Assembly: GCF_003259175.1 (NCBI RefSeq)
Contig: NZ_QGOK01000007.1
Span: forward strand, 1 to 64,000
DNA from: Marinomonas shanghaiensis
GTDB taxonomy: Bacteria > Pseudomonadota > Gammaproteobacteria > Pseudomonadales > Marinomonadaceae
DNA: 64,000 nt
Reading direction: 5' to 3'
Part shown: one piece after another, positions 1-7,810 of the stretch
Layout: the number at the start of each line of letters is the position of its first letter
Position numbering within the stretch: the first letter of the stretch is position 1
Notes under the pieces: generated by a model
Database searches by the model: none
The model's input: the letters and a program-made list of their open reading frames with translations, nothing else
What the model was told of the DNA's origin: nothing
Made by a program: the position numbers and the translations under genes

Positions 1-7
1 CTGACGG

Positions 8-31
8 GTTTGCCAGCTTCGCTGGGCAAAC
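8..31. repeat. Imperfect inverted repeat at the left edge
   Basis: GTTTGCCAGC pairs with GCTGGGCAAAC across a three-base loop, with one bulged G. It directly precedes a strong terminator and may belong to the 3' end of a transcript entering from the left. The parent gene lies outside the window, so its nature cannot be judged. Confidence 0.4.
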
Positions 32-36
32 GAAAC

Positions 37-69
37 GCGGCCTTGATTATCATCAAGGCCGCTTTTTTG
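37..69 (+). terminator. Rho-independent terminator
   Basis: A perfect 11-bp stem, GCGGCCTTGAT with ATCAAGGCCGC, has a four-base loop and is followed by six T. The T-run is on the + strand, so it ends a transcript entering from the left. On the - strand the stem is followed only by GTTTCG, so it would serve the convergent TRAP gene weakly. Confidence 0.85.
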
Positions 70-83
70 TTTGATCGCATGAT

Positions 84-1064
84 TTATGGCTGATAGTCGT
101 TTACCATTTTTTGCAGCTGTTCAATACGCTCATCAGAAACACCTTTGACAAACTGATTCATACCCGATAACGCAGACTTAAAAGTGGCGATGTCTTCTTC
201 TGTTGGTTCGTACACCTCAATACCCGCTTCTATAAGCATTTTTTTATGCCTTTTTTCTGACTGGTTCACCCAATCAAACACCTCGGATTGGGCTTCCATA
301 GAAGAGGCTGTGAATTGCTCTTTCTCCTCAATGGACAAATTATCCCACCAATATTGGGAAGCCAATGCCAAGCGCGCCGACATGATCAATTTCGCATCCG
401 TAAAGTGGCGCAGTAGGCTTGTCTGATCAAACATTAATGGGACAGATGATGCATTGATGTACCCATCCACAATTCCTGTTTTTAAGGCGTTTGATACCTC
501 AGAAAGCGGAACAATCACACCGCTTGCTCCCATCATTTCAAACATATTTAGTTGGTTTGAGTCGAGCGCCCGCATGCGCAAACCAAACATATCATGGACT
601 GTCTCAATGGGCTTTTCTCTGTTAAAAATCCCCAAAAATGCGCCCGTTGGTAACACAGCCAACACACGCAATCCCTCGCTAGCGAGTCGCTTATTTATGT
701 CATCAAGATAATCACTTTTGGCAAAAAAACCATACTGATGATCCACACTTTTAAAGGTATAGGGCAGTTGCAACACCTGCATTTCGGGTACAAACTGTGC
801 GGCTGCGGTGTATCGAGACAAAGAGACATTTAAGGTACCTGAGCGAACACGAGCAACACGCTCTTCTTCACTGCCTATCGTGTCCCGCGCAAATACATTT
901 GTCTGCCAGCCTTTTTCTTTCAACGACTGAAGTAAATTATCAACATATCGATAACTGCCCGAATTTTCTCGATCAGGATTGGTATCTAAGGCAACCTCTA
1001 CAGAGGCCGCATTGACAGAACAAGCACATAGCATCACTGCGGTTGTTACAATTATTTTTTTCAT
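84..1064 (-). CDS. TRAP transporter periplasmic binding protein (DctP family), orphan
   Basis: A 326-residue DctP-family solute-binding protein that would capture a small, usually organic-acid, ligand in the periplasm for a TRAP permease. A signal peptide covers about residues 1-19, with likely cleavage after CSVNA. The family ligand-binding stretch is visible in the middle of the protein: LRMRAL near residue 165, whose arginine normally contacts the substrate carboxylate, followed by VPLSEVSNALKTGIVDGYIN. The start is ATG with only a weak AGGGC-like ribosome site. No DctQ or DctM gene lies beside it; the permease may lie left of the window or be shared with the complete TRAP operon at 6.1-9.1 kb. 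The ligand cannot be predicted. The family is confident; the orphan status holds only within this window. Confidence 0.88.
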   Translation of the reverse strand: MKKIIVTTAVMLCACSVNAASVEVALDTNPDRENSGSYRYVDNLLQSLKEKGWQTNVFARDTIGSEEERVARVRSGTLNVSLSRYTAAAQFVPEMQVLQLPYTFKSVDHQYGFFAKSDYLDDINKRLASEGLRVLAVLPTGAFLGIFNREKPIETVHDMFGLRMRALDSNQLNMFEMMGASGVIVPLSEVSNALKTGIVDGYINASSVPLMFDQTSLLRHFTDAKLIMSARLALASQYWWDNLSIEEKEQFTASSMEAQSEVFDWVNQSEKRHKKMLIEAGIEVYEPTEEDIATFKSALSGMNQFVKGVSDERIEQLQKMVNDYQP

Positions 1065-1234
1065 GGCACAGCCCTAGTCTAGACGGTTATCTGATCTCGA
1101 CAATGAATCCAAGATGATGCCGGTGTTACAACTCTTAATTCACTATTTCGACACAGAAAATCAAACCATCAAAGTATAGAAGTAAAAGCCCTCAGAGTGC
1201 GAAGAAATCTGTCTAAAAGATAACATCAAAAACA

Positions 1235-1270
1235 AGCATCATAAGCTTATCTTTAAGATGCTGTTTTTTT
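1235..1270. terminator. Bidirectional terminator between DUF1127 gene and TRAP gene
   Basis: AGCATC pairs with GATGCT around an AT-rich 16-base loop. It is flanked by GTTTTTTT on the + side and TGTTTTTG on the - side. It most likely ends the leftward transcript of the DUF1127-like gene, making the TRAP gene at 84-1064 a separate unit. The rest of the 230-base gap shows nothing recognisable. Confidence 0.55.
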
Positions 1271-1293
1271 ATAACTGAGATTTCTAGATAGAT

Positions 1294-1476
1294 CTAGGAG
1301 TCATGTTCCGAATAAGGCGGTAAACCAATATCTCTTTTCAGATACTCCGGCATATGCTGAGATTTCAAATGAAAATCTCGAATCTGACGACGTCTTTTTT
1401 GCTCAGTGCGCCTTTTTTTAAAGACAACACGTGCGTCGACTATTTTTGCATTTAACCACAGTAATAACGTCCACAT
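1294..1476 (-). CDS. Small DUF1127 (YjiS-like) protein
   Basis: A 60-residue basic protein. The start is the ATG at 1476, because AGGAGG at 1484-1489 lies seven bases upstream; a TTG two codons earlier is too close to that site. A short hydrophobic start (MWTLLLWLNAK) is followed by an Arg/Lys-rich stretch and the C-terminal MPEYLKRDIGLPPY. The LxRDIGL pattern is the hallmark of DUF1127, a family of short proteins common in proteobacteria. In alphaproteobacteria some members have been linked to RNA turnover and phosphate or carbon responses, but none of that can be inferred here. It is divergent from a LysR regulator at 1598, which may control it. The family assignment rests on one short motif. 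Confidence 0.65.
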   Translation of the reverse strand: MWTLLLWLNAKIVDARVVFKKRRTEQKRRRQIRDFHLKSQHMPEYLKRDIGLPPYSEHDS

Positions 1477-1597
1477 ACCCAAACCTCCTGTTAATGAGGG
1501 CTTTATTGTGTCGCCAAAAAGAGGTAAAAACGAACGCTATATTCTTACAGGTTAGATTAGAAAATCTTATGGGTTTCATTTTCATGAATATGTTTTT

Positions 1598-2551
1598 ATG
1601 GACTCGCTTATGAGCAATCGAGTCACGCATCTAAAAGCCGCACATTATTTCTCGGTCGCCAGCCAGACCTTGAGCTACACCAAAGCCGCAAAGCAGCTGC
1701 ATGTATCACAAGCTGCCGTAAGCCAGCAAATCCGTTTATTGGAGGAATACCTTGGCGTGCCATTGTTTTATCGCTCTGGTCGTGACATGCGACTTACTAA
1801 TCAAGGACAGGTTCTCGCAGAACATCTAGAGCAAGCGTTTGAACACATAGGAAAAGGCTTAGAAAGCGTCAAACTTGAACCCGTTGAAGGAACACTGCTC
1901 GTCTCCGGACTACAAAGTTTTGTGTCTTTATGGTTGATGCCAAAACTGTGGCGTTTTTCCCACTTACACCAATCTATCAACATCAAACTCTTCTCATCCG
2001 ATGAACGCGAAGATATCCACTCAGGCAAAATAGACATCAGTATCGATAATCTTATCAACCATCAAGATAACATCTCTCAAAGTCTGCTTTTATCGTCTGA
2101 AATCATTCCTGTATGCGCACCTGAGCTGGCTAAAAATATTCCATTTAAACAGCCAACAGACTTGCTCAAATGCTGGCTGATACAAGTGGATACCCCGATT
2201 TACCGTTGGGAAAAATGGTTCGCAGAGCAACAAATTTCGCCACTTCGCAGTAAGAAGTTACTTTGGGCCGAAGTCAATTCTTGGTACATGGGAATCAGCG
2301 CAGTTAAAGCGGGTCACGGTGTGTTTCTGTGTCCTAGGTTTATGGTGCAAGAAGAGCTGGAACAAGGAATACTGGTACAGGCTTTCCCCAAAGCACTGAA
2401 TACCAAAATAGAGTTTTATGTAAATTACAGCAAAAACTCTCCACGAAAAGCCCGCATCAAGGCTTTTGTCGACTGGCTCAGAGAAGAAAGCGGTGGGCAG
2501 GGTGAAAACATCCTTAAAACAGAATCTCATCAACCATTGCCCTGGCCTTAG
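1598..2551 (+). CDS. LysR-family transcriptional regulator (GcvA-like)
   Basis: A 317-residue LysR regulator. The N-terminal winged helix-turn-helix covers about residues 10-70, with the recognition region YTKAAKQLHVSQAAVSQQIR followed by the LEEYLGVPLF linker. A type 2 periplasmic-binding-protein-like effector domain follows. The wording of the HTH and the region around WLMPKLWRF recalls the GcvA/AmpR branch. Two in-frame ATG codons (1598 and 1610) are possible starts, and neither has a clear Shine-Dalgarno sequence. It is divergent from the DUF1127-like gene, the usual arrangement for a LysR protein and its target, and convergent with the second LysR gene 26 bases away. Effector and targets are unknown. 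Confidence 0.88.
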   Translation: MDSLMSNRVTHLKAAHYFSVASQTLSYTKAAKQLHVSQAAVSQQIRLLEEYLGVPLFYRSGRDMRLTNQGQVLAEHLEQAFEHIGKGLESVKLEPVEGTLLVSGLQSFVSLWLMPKLWRFSHLHQSINIKLFSSDEREDIHSGKIDISIDNLINHQDNISQSLLLSSEIIPVCAPELAKNIPFKQPTDLLKCWLIQVDTPIYRWEKWFAEQQISPLRSKKLLWAEVNSWYMGISAVKAGHGVFLCPRFMVQEELEQGILVQAFPKALNTKIEFYVNYSKNSPRKARIKAFVDWLREESGGQGENILKTESHQPLPWP

Positions 2552-2576
2552 TAAGATACAATTTTTATAAACTCAC

Positions 2577-3515
2577 TTAATAAGGTGCAGAAATTAGCTC
2601 TTCTACCGTCTGATGTAGCACTTTAAGAAACAGTTCACGGGGTTTATTAGGCTGTGTGGTCTTCTTGCAGATGACCGCAACGCCTAATGTATAAGAACGG
2701 TCGTGTGGTGCTACTTTGACAATGTCGCCTTTTTGAACATAGTATGAAGCATACAGTTCAGGTAAAAAGCCGATGTATTTTCCTGATAAAATCAAAGCGA
2801 GCCGACTGTCATAGAAGTACGAAATCGCCGTTAAGTTCATATGAGAAATTTGCTCGCTCACCGCTTCATGGGGTTTTAGGCCCGCGTGCGTGGCTGGGTA
2901 TATATCCGCCTTTTCTTCTTGTTCCTCAGGGGACATAGTCGCCAGTGGATGATGCTTTCCACAGTAAAGATAGCAATCGTCACTGTATAAATGAACATAG
3001 CTTAAGCCATCCAATTTGCGATGATATGGAATAAAACCAATGTCCGCCTCGTCATTAAGGATCATTCGCTCAATGTTCGACATAGAAGCGACATTCGTAG
3101 TGATAGACACTTCTGGCGCTTCCGTCGCAAAGCGCTGAATGAGTTCAGGAAAATGGCTACGAGGGTCTAGACTGACTTTATCGGAAAGAACAAGGCGGAG
3201 CTTACCCGTTAAGCTGGCATTGAGGTTGTTTACTGTGGTGCGAAATGCATCTAGGGACTCCAGCAAGTTTTCGGTCATTTTATAGATGATGACACCTTCT
3301 TCCGTCAGCGAAAATCCACCACGGCCACGTTTACACAAGACCAAGTTCAAGCGCGCTTCTAAATTAGATATATGCAGGCTGATGGTTGATCGACCAATAT
3401 TCAGAGAGGTTTCAGCCGCCGAAAAACCACCGCAATCAACGACCGTTTTAAAGACTTTTAGTTGTTTGATCTCATAGTCACCGACTTGCCCCAGTGAGTA
3501 GTTTTTAACACTCAT
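2577..3515 (-). CDS. LysR-family transcriptional regulator
   Basis: A 312-residue LysR regulator with a roughly 15-residue extension before the HTH. The recognition helix region is FSAAETSLNIGRSTISLHIS, followed by NLEARLNLVLCKRG. The C-terminal two-thirds is the usual effector domain. The ATG start has a GGGGAG site about seven bases upstream. It reads toward the first LysR gene. Its 5' side faces the 346-base gap before the chemoreceptor gene, which contains a GATACGTATC palindrome that might be its operator; this is only positional inference. The effector is unknown. Confidence 0.87.
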   Translation of the reverse strand: MSVKNYSLGQVGDYEIKQLKVFKTVVDCGGFSAAETSLNIGRSTISLHISNLEARLNLVLCKRGRGGFSLTEEGVIIYKMTENLLESLDAFRTTVNNLNASLTGKLRLVLSDKVSLDPRSHFPELIQRFATEAPEVSITTNVASMSNIERMILNDEADIGFIPYHRKLDGLSYVHLYSDDCYLYCGKHHPLATMSPEEQEEKADIYPATHAGLKPHEAVSEQISHMNLTAISYFYDSRLALILSGKYIGFLPELYASYYVQKGDIVKVAPHDRSYTLGVAVICKKTTQPNKPRELFLKVLHQTVEELISAPY

Positions 3516-3773
3516 CGCCGCTCCCCATATGTCCCGTCATAATTTAGTTCGTTGATTCTCTAACTTTACATTGATTTAAGCGACTTTCATCCCCCTTTCT
3601 GCTTCTTTAAGGTAAGAGAGGTCGGTTACCGCAACAAAAAATCTTCATATTGATATTTTGTTCATTCAGGATGATACGTATCCGCTTGGTTATACCCTGA
3701 AATGACTTGGCTATGCTCTGAAATAAAACATTGGATACTGGCCTTTCATTTTATTCTTCCAGCACGTTATTTT
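3516..3773. other. Gap before the chemoreceptor: possible leader or small RNA
   Basis: No plausible protein is encoded here. Visible elements are GGTAA...TTACC, able to form a small hairpin near 3611-3629, a perfect GATACGTATC palindrome at 3673-3682, and two CTGAAAT copies near 3700 and 3720. The stretch ends at a strong + strand terminator although no + strand gene lies upstream. That fits a short non-coding RNA or an attenuated leader. No convincing -35/-10 pair was found by eye. Confidence 0.35.
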
Positions 3774-3809
3774 GGCCTGTTTGTCTTGTTTGATAAACAG
3801 GCCTTTTTT
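3774..3809 (+). terminator. Orphan terminator upstream of chemoreceptor gene
   Basis: GGCCTGTTT pairs perfectly with AAACAGGCC (3795-3803) and is followed by six T. It is oriented rightward and lies about 50 bases before the chemoreceptor start, with no + strand gene before it. The - strand lacks a T-run, so it is not a terminator for the leftward LysR gene, which starts at 3515 and reads away. Confidence 0.7.
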
Positions 3810-3861
3810 GTCATTTTGATTGCTTCCCTTCTTTTTAGAAAGGGGTATAAAGGAGGTTGAT

Positions 3862-5751
3862 ATGTCCATCGCGTTGTCCGTTCGTCAAAAGCTAATTGCA
3901 ATCGTTGTGTTAGTCTGTGTTGGCTATGCAGGGTTTGGTGCTTATTCCATTTACAACTTATCGCAGATGTCGAGTGCATCCGACGATGCTACCGAGCTAA
4001 GCCGACTCACCAGCGAGGTCAAAGATGTTGAGATTGCGCTCTTAAAAGTTGAACGCAAAATGACCAGCATATCACCGGATAACATCGACACAATCAGTAC
4101 AACCTTAGCCAGAATTAAAAGTGAAACTGCGGCGGGATTTAGTATTAGAGCAGATTTACTCGATAAAGAGGGAAAGGCATTATTAGAAAACAGCCAAACT
4201 TTACAGCCTAATTATTTATCCACCCTTGAAAGCAATCTGCAAAACTTAACCACTCTTGGATTAAGCAGCAACACAGGTGCCCTTGGGCAATTGAACCAAT
4301 CAGCACAAGCCTTGGCTGAACAGCTAAAATCCTTAGCAAGCTTTGCCTCACTCTTTAAAGAGGTGAGAGCAAAAGAAAAAGACTTTCTTGCCTACAGCGA
4401 TGCAGAACACCAAGCAAGTCTGCAGGCCGCCATTCAAGCACTCAAAGACAACGTTAATAACATAGGTTTTGGTGATGTATTTGGACCAATGATTAAAACC
4501 TATGAAGATGCACTGGCTCCCGTGATTGCCCTGTCTATTACTCTAAAAGAGCAGCAGAGCAAGCTTGCACTCTTAAGTAACCAATACACACAAGCCATGG
4601 ACGACAGCGCCCATTATCTGCAAAACACCTTACTGGCTGAGGCGCAGATCCGCTCATCAGAAACCGCTAAGCAAGCACGTCGCTCTTTAACAATCGCCTG
4701 TGTCTTACTGGCGCTCGTTATCGGGTTCATTTTGTCGACCGTCATCCGTTCTTTGAATCGCAATCTAACAGCCGTGTTAGCGATTTTAAAAGACGTTGCA
4801 CAAGGCAAACTGCGTTCACATAAAAATAGCCAGACCTCAACAAATCCAGATGAATTCCAACAGCTATTTATTGCTTCAAACCAGATGTCCGACAGCTTAC
4901 GCTTACTAATTGGCCATTTAATAAGCAGCAACGAGAAGCTGGTATTCACAGCCGATGAACTGGACAGCGGCATTAAAACCATTGTCAGCGGCAGTGAGCG
5001 CATTCGTGATCGCAGTAACACCTTGGCGGCCTCAACGGAAGAAATATCCGCGACCGCAGATACCGTTCAGTCCATGACGCAGAACGTTCAAAGCGCCGCG
5101 AAAGTGGCTTATGAATCAGCAACCAGTGGTGTGAGTGCCATGCGTGATGCCATGACCAGCATCAGCGATGTGGCAGACACCATTCAAGACACCAACGAAC
5201 GTGTCGCGCGTCTTGGTACGCTGTCTAAAGAGATTGATGTGGTGATTGAGCTCATCGTGGGTGTCGCAGAGCAAACCAGCCTATTGGCTCTCAACGCAGC
5301 AATAGAGGCGGCTCGAGCAGGGGAAGCAGGGCGCGGATTCGCTGTGGTTGCCGACGAAGTCAAAACGCTGTCTGAGCAAACGGTTAAAGCATCGGGTAGC
5401 ATCACCGAGAAAGTCGAAAACATCCAAAAGGAAACGCTGGCAGTCATTGACGCCATGACGCTGAGCTTAAATAAAGTCGGTCGAAGTAAAGAGCAGGGCG
5501 AAAACGCAGTGAAGACCATTCATCTCGTTGAGCAAAATACGTTAGAGGCGATGAACAATACGCAAGAGATTACTCAAGCCATAAAAGAGGTTGCCTTGAC
5601 GACAGCACAAATGGCGCAAGACATGGACATCATTGCTCATGATATTAAAGACAACCATAACGCCACTCAATCTATCCAAACGGCCAATAAAAATGTTCAT
5701 CATCAAACAAATGAGTTAGCTCAGCAAATCCAACGTTTTGATATAACCTAA
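3862..5751 (+). CDS. Methyl-accepting chemotaxis protein
   Basis: A transmembrane chemoreceptor that would relay ligand binding to CheA/CheW and flagellar rotation. The start is the ATG at 3862 because a perfect AAGGAGGT (3850-3857) lies just ahead; this gives 629 residues. Order: TM1 about residues 9-29; a helical periplasmic sensor of about 240 residues without a recognisable Cache or PAS motif; TM2 about 273-295; a HAMP linker; then a long coiled-coil signalling domain. The conserved hairpin tip ([19 protein letters not shown], then [11 protein letters not shown]) lies near residues 465-505. There is no C-terminal NWETF-type CheR tether; the end is QRFDIT. The adjacent TRAP operon suggests, without proof, that both may respond to the same compound. 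Confidence 0.93.
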   Translation: MSIALSVRQKLIAIVVLVCVGYAGFGAYSIYNLSQMSSASDDATELSRLTSEVKDVEIALLKVERKMTSISPDNIDTISTTLARIKSETAAGFSIRADLLDKEGKALLENSQTLQPNYLSTLESNLQNLTTLGLSSNTGALGQLNQSAQALAEQLKSLASFASLFKEVRAKEKDFLAYSDAEHQASLQAAIQALKDNVNNIGFGDVFGPMIKTYEDALAPVIALSITLKEQQSKLALLSNQYTQAMDDSAHYLQNTLLAEAQIRSSETAKQARRSLTIACVLLALVIGFILSTVIRSLNRNLTAVLAILKDVAQGKLRSHKNSQTSTNPDEFQQLFIASNQMSDSLRLLIGHLISSNEKLVFTADELDSGIKTIVSGSERIRDRSNTLAASTEEISATADTVQSMTQNVQSAAKVAYESATSGVSAMRDAMTSISDVADTIQDTNERVARLGTLSKEIDVVIELIVGVAEQTSLLALNAAIEAARAGEAGRGFAVVADEVKTLSEQTVKASGSITEKVENIQKETLAVIDAMTLSLNKVGRSKEQGENAVKTIHLVEQNTLEAMNNTQEITQAIKEVALTTAQMAQDMDIIAHDIKDNHNATQSIQTANKNVHHQTNELAQQIQRFDIT

Positions 5752-5790
5752 AGCCAAAAAACCGCCTCAGCACACTGTTAAAAAACACGT

Positions 5791-5814
5791 CGCACCAATT
5801 CGGTGCGAATTTTT
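5791..5814 (+). terminator. Terminator after the chemoreceptor gene
   Basis: CGCACC pairs with GGTGCG around a five-base loop, followed by AATTTTT. It lies 40 bases after the chemoreceptor stop. The same CGCACC/GGTGCG half-sites recur downstream, so the sequence might also be a protein-binding site. Confidence 0.6.
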
Positions 5815-5901
5815 GGCTGAATCTAGAAAACTAACCACTTGTTTGAAAATTGCAAAAAAAATGCACGTTTTCAACATCATAGATCAATATTATTCACTCA
5901 A

Positions 5902-5966
5902 TTGGTGCATGATTCTCACCCGTCAATCGCACCAAAATAGTGCAATCCATTCCTTTTTAGTGCATC
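5902..5966. promoter_or_regulatory. Repeated TGGTGC/AGTGCA half-sites upstream of TRAP operon
   Basis: Within the roughly 330-base gap between the chemoreceptor terminator and the TRAP operon I see TTGGTGCA (5902-5909), GCACCA followed after four bases by AGTGCA (5929-5944), and TTAGTGCATCC (5957-5967). All resemble the CGCACC/GGTGCG stem at 5791-5807. Clustered half-sites ahead of a transporter operon suggest an operator region, perhaps for a GntR- or LysR-type regulator; no gene for it lies adjacent. No other gene is convincing in the gap. Confidence 0.35.
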
Positions 5967-6046
5967 CTGTTCCACTTAGTGATCTGATTTATAAAGACTT
6001 TTGACTTTTTTGATTGTTTGATAACGACAAAACTTTAGATAGATTT

Positions 6047-6074
6047 TGCGTGCTTTATTGCACGCAGGCTTTTT
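6047..6074 (+). terminator. Terminator-like hairpin in the TRAP operon leader
   Basis: TGCGTGC pairs with GCACGCA (6060-6066) across a six-base loop and is followed by GGCTTTTTG. It lies about 75 bases before the TRAP binding-protein start, past the chemoreceptor's own terminator. It may attenuate the TRAP transcript or end a short leader RNA. Confidence 0.45.
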
Positions 6075-6149
6075 GAAAGTATCGAATACAAGGTGTCACG
6101 CCAATGCGGATGTGACTTTTTAATGCACTTTTGCTCTCGAGGTAGCTCA

Positions 6150-7175
6150 ATGATTAAGGCAATACTAAAAGTAAAAAAACGATTGGTTGCAAGCTCTCTA
6201 GCGGTAGCTCTTGGATTAGGCGCTGTCGCTTCCTCTGCTCATGCAGCAGATCATAACTGGCGCTTCGCTAACCTATACAGCCGCGGTTCTGCCTTCGGTG
6301 CGGTATACGAAGATTTAGCAAAAAACATTGAAACCATGTCTGACGGTCGCATCAAAGTACAAGTTTTATACGACGGTGAAGGCGTAGGTTCTTCTGGTAT
6401 TTTTGGTGCCGTGAAAACGGGCCTAATCACGATGGGCGCGACCTTCCAATCTTTGAACGCAGGCGAACTTCCAGCAGGCTTAGTTGAAATCGGTCTTCCT
6501 GGCGGTACAAGCGACGTTGGTGAGCTAACGACTTTGTTCCAAGAAAAAGGTTGGGCGCCAATCCTCAAAGAAGCCTACGGCGCTCAAGGTCTAGTATGGC
6601 TTGACCCATACATTCAGCCAGCGGTTTATGTTATTACTAAGAAACCCATTAATTCTGTTGCCGACTTCCAAGGCTTGAAAATCCGTGCACCAGGCGCATA
6701 CGGTAAGTTCCTACGTAACCTAGGCGCCTCTCCGGTATCACTTGCTTGGTCTGAGATTTACACCTCTCTATCGACTGGCGTAATCGACGGTTCTATCGGT
6801 TCTAACATGATCGATCACCGCGACGGTAACCACGTTGAAGTAGCGAAATACATGTACCCACTTCCACTAGCTGGTGCTCAAGTGTTACCTATCATCGTTA
6901 ACCAAAGCGCTTGGAACAAACTTCCTGATGATTTAAAAGCCATTGTTAAAGCGGCAACAACCGTTCACGCTCAAGAGCAAATGACGAAATCTAAACTTTG
7001 GGAATCTCAAGCGGTTGCTGACATGGAAGCGAAAGGTCTTCAGTGGAGCCCTGAGCCAAGTGCCGCAGACAAAGCCGCATGGAAAGATGCGGGTGCGAAA
7101 CTTTGGGATGAGTACGCGGCTGCAGACAAATACAGCAAAGAGCTGATCGACGTTCTTCGTAAAGAACAGAAATAA
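6150..7175 (+). CDS. TRAP transporter periplasmic binding protein (DctP family)
   Basis: The first gene of a complete TRAP operon: a 341-residue solute-binding protein delivering a ligand to the DctQ/DctM permease encoded just downstream. I use the ATG at 6150 (GAGGT at 6136-6140); this gives a typical Sec signal peptide ending ASSAHA at about residue 32, whereas earlier starts would add an unusual Cys-rich extension. The conserved core LKIRAPGAYGKFLRNLGASP, followed by SLAWSEIYTSLSTGVIDG, marks the DctP family; the arginine in KIRA is the probable carboxylate contact. A strong stem-loop follows the stop codon, suggesting that the binding protein is made in excess over the permease. The ligand is unknown. 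Confidence 0.93.
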   Translation: MIKAILKVKKRLVASSLAVALGLGAVASSAHAADHNWRFANLYSRGSAFGAVYEDLAKNIETMSDGRIKVQVLYDGEGVGSSGIFGAVKTGLITMGATFQSLNAGELPAGLVEIGLPGGTSDVGELTTLFQEKGWAPILKEAYGAQGLVWLDPYIQPAVYVITKKPINSVADFQGLKIRAPGAYGKFLRNLGASPVSLAWSEIYTSLSTGVIDGSIGSNMIDHRDGNHVEVAKYMYPLPLAGAQVLPIIVNQSAWNKLPDDLKAIVKAATTVHAQEQMTKSKLWESQAVADMEAKGLQWSPEPSAADKAAWKDAGAKLWDEYAAADKYSKELIDVLRKEQK

Positions 7176-7191
7176 TTGATTTAGCACTCAT

Positions 7192-7222
7192 GAAAACGGC
7201 CTTCACCAAGAAGGCCGTTTTC
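7192..7222 (+). terminator. Intercistronic stem-loop after TRAP binding protein
   Basis: A perfect 12-bp stem, GAAAACGGCCTT with AAGGCCGTTTTC, has a seven-base loop and a short T-rich tail. It lies between the binding-protein and permease genes. It probably acts as a partial terminator or 3'-end stabiliser. Confidence 0.7.
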
Positions 7223-7255
7223 AATTTTCCGATCCACCCTTACAGGTACAAAACA

Positions 7256-7810
7256 ATGATAATGACTGCGATTAGACGCTATTGTCTAGGAGTCCACGCA
7301 TTGGTGGCTTTCATTGGGAATTCCGTTTCCTATCTTATGCCGGTATTAGCCTTTGTCGTTGCTTTCGAGGTTTTCTCTCGTTACGCCTTAGACAAACCGA
7401 CCATTTGGGCTTACGACACGTCGTTATTTATTTTTGGTTATATTGCGGCTTTAGGTGGTGCTTATGCCCAGCAGCAACGCGCTCACATCAATGTGGATAT
7501 CCTTTACAACAAAGTTTCAGCTCGGACGAAAAGCATATTTAACCTATTTTCATTCGCCCTTGCCATGTTCTTCATGGTGATCGTTTGCAAAATGAGCATA
7601 GGTAAGTTTGAAGAAGCGCTCGAGTTTAACTATCGACGTCAAAGCGAATGGGCTCCTCATATGCATCATTACTGGTTAATGATGGCAATCGCTAGTGTGC
7701 TGCTAATTTTACAACTTTCCAGCGACTGGATTGGCTCCTTATATCAGGCGATTACAGGCAAACCTTTATTACCAGAAGCACAGACCGAACAAGAGGAAGC
7801 CGCACAATGA
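7256..7810 (+). CDS. TRAP transporter small permease subunit (DctQ)
   Basis: The small membrane subunit that pairs with DctM in the inner membrane. The ATG at 7256 (a second in-frame ATG is at 7262) follows an ACAGG site. It gives 184 residues with about four membrane segments, typical of DctQ. The segment IWAYDTSLFIFGYIAALGGAYAQQQ, split here as IWAYDTSLFIFG and GGAYAQQQRAHINVDI, matches the conserved DctQ core, including the HxxVDI pattern. Its stop overlaps the DctM start by four bases (ATGA), implying translational coupling. An upstream start within the hairpin at 7190 is rejected because it lacks a ribosome site. Confidence 0.92.
   Translation: MIMTAIRRYCLGVHALVAFIGNSVSYLMPVLAFVVAFEVFSRYALDKPTIWAYDTSLFIFGYIAALGGAYAQQQRAHINVDILYNKVSARTKSIFNLFSFALAMFFMVIVCKMSIGKFEEALEFNYRRQSEWAPHMHHYWLMMAIASVLLILQLSSDWIGSLYQAITGKPLLPEAQTEQEEAAQ

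Noticed and set aside
3820-3861. Longer N-terminus for the chemoreceptor
   Set aside because: A perfect AAGGAGGT just before the ATG at 3862 decides the start; the extension would translate through that site.
5813-6004. 63-codon open frame in the TRAP leader
   Set aside because: TTG start without ribosome site, no recognisable residue pattern, overlaps the terminator tail and repeated half-sites.
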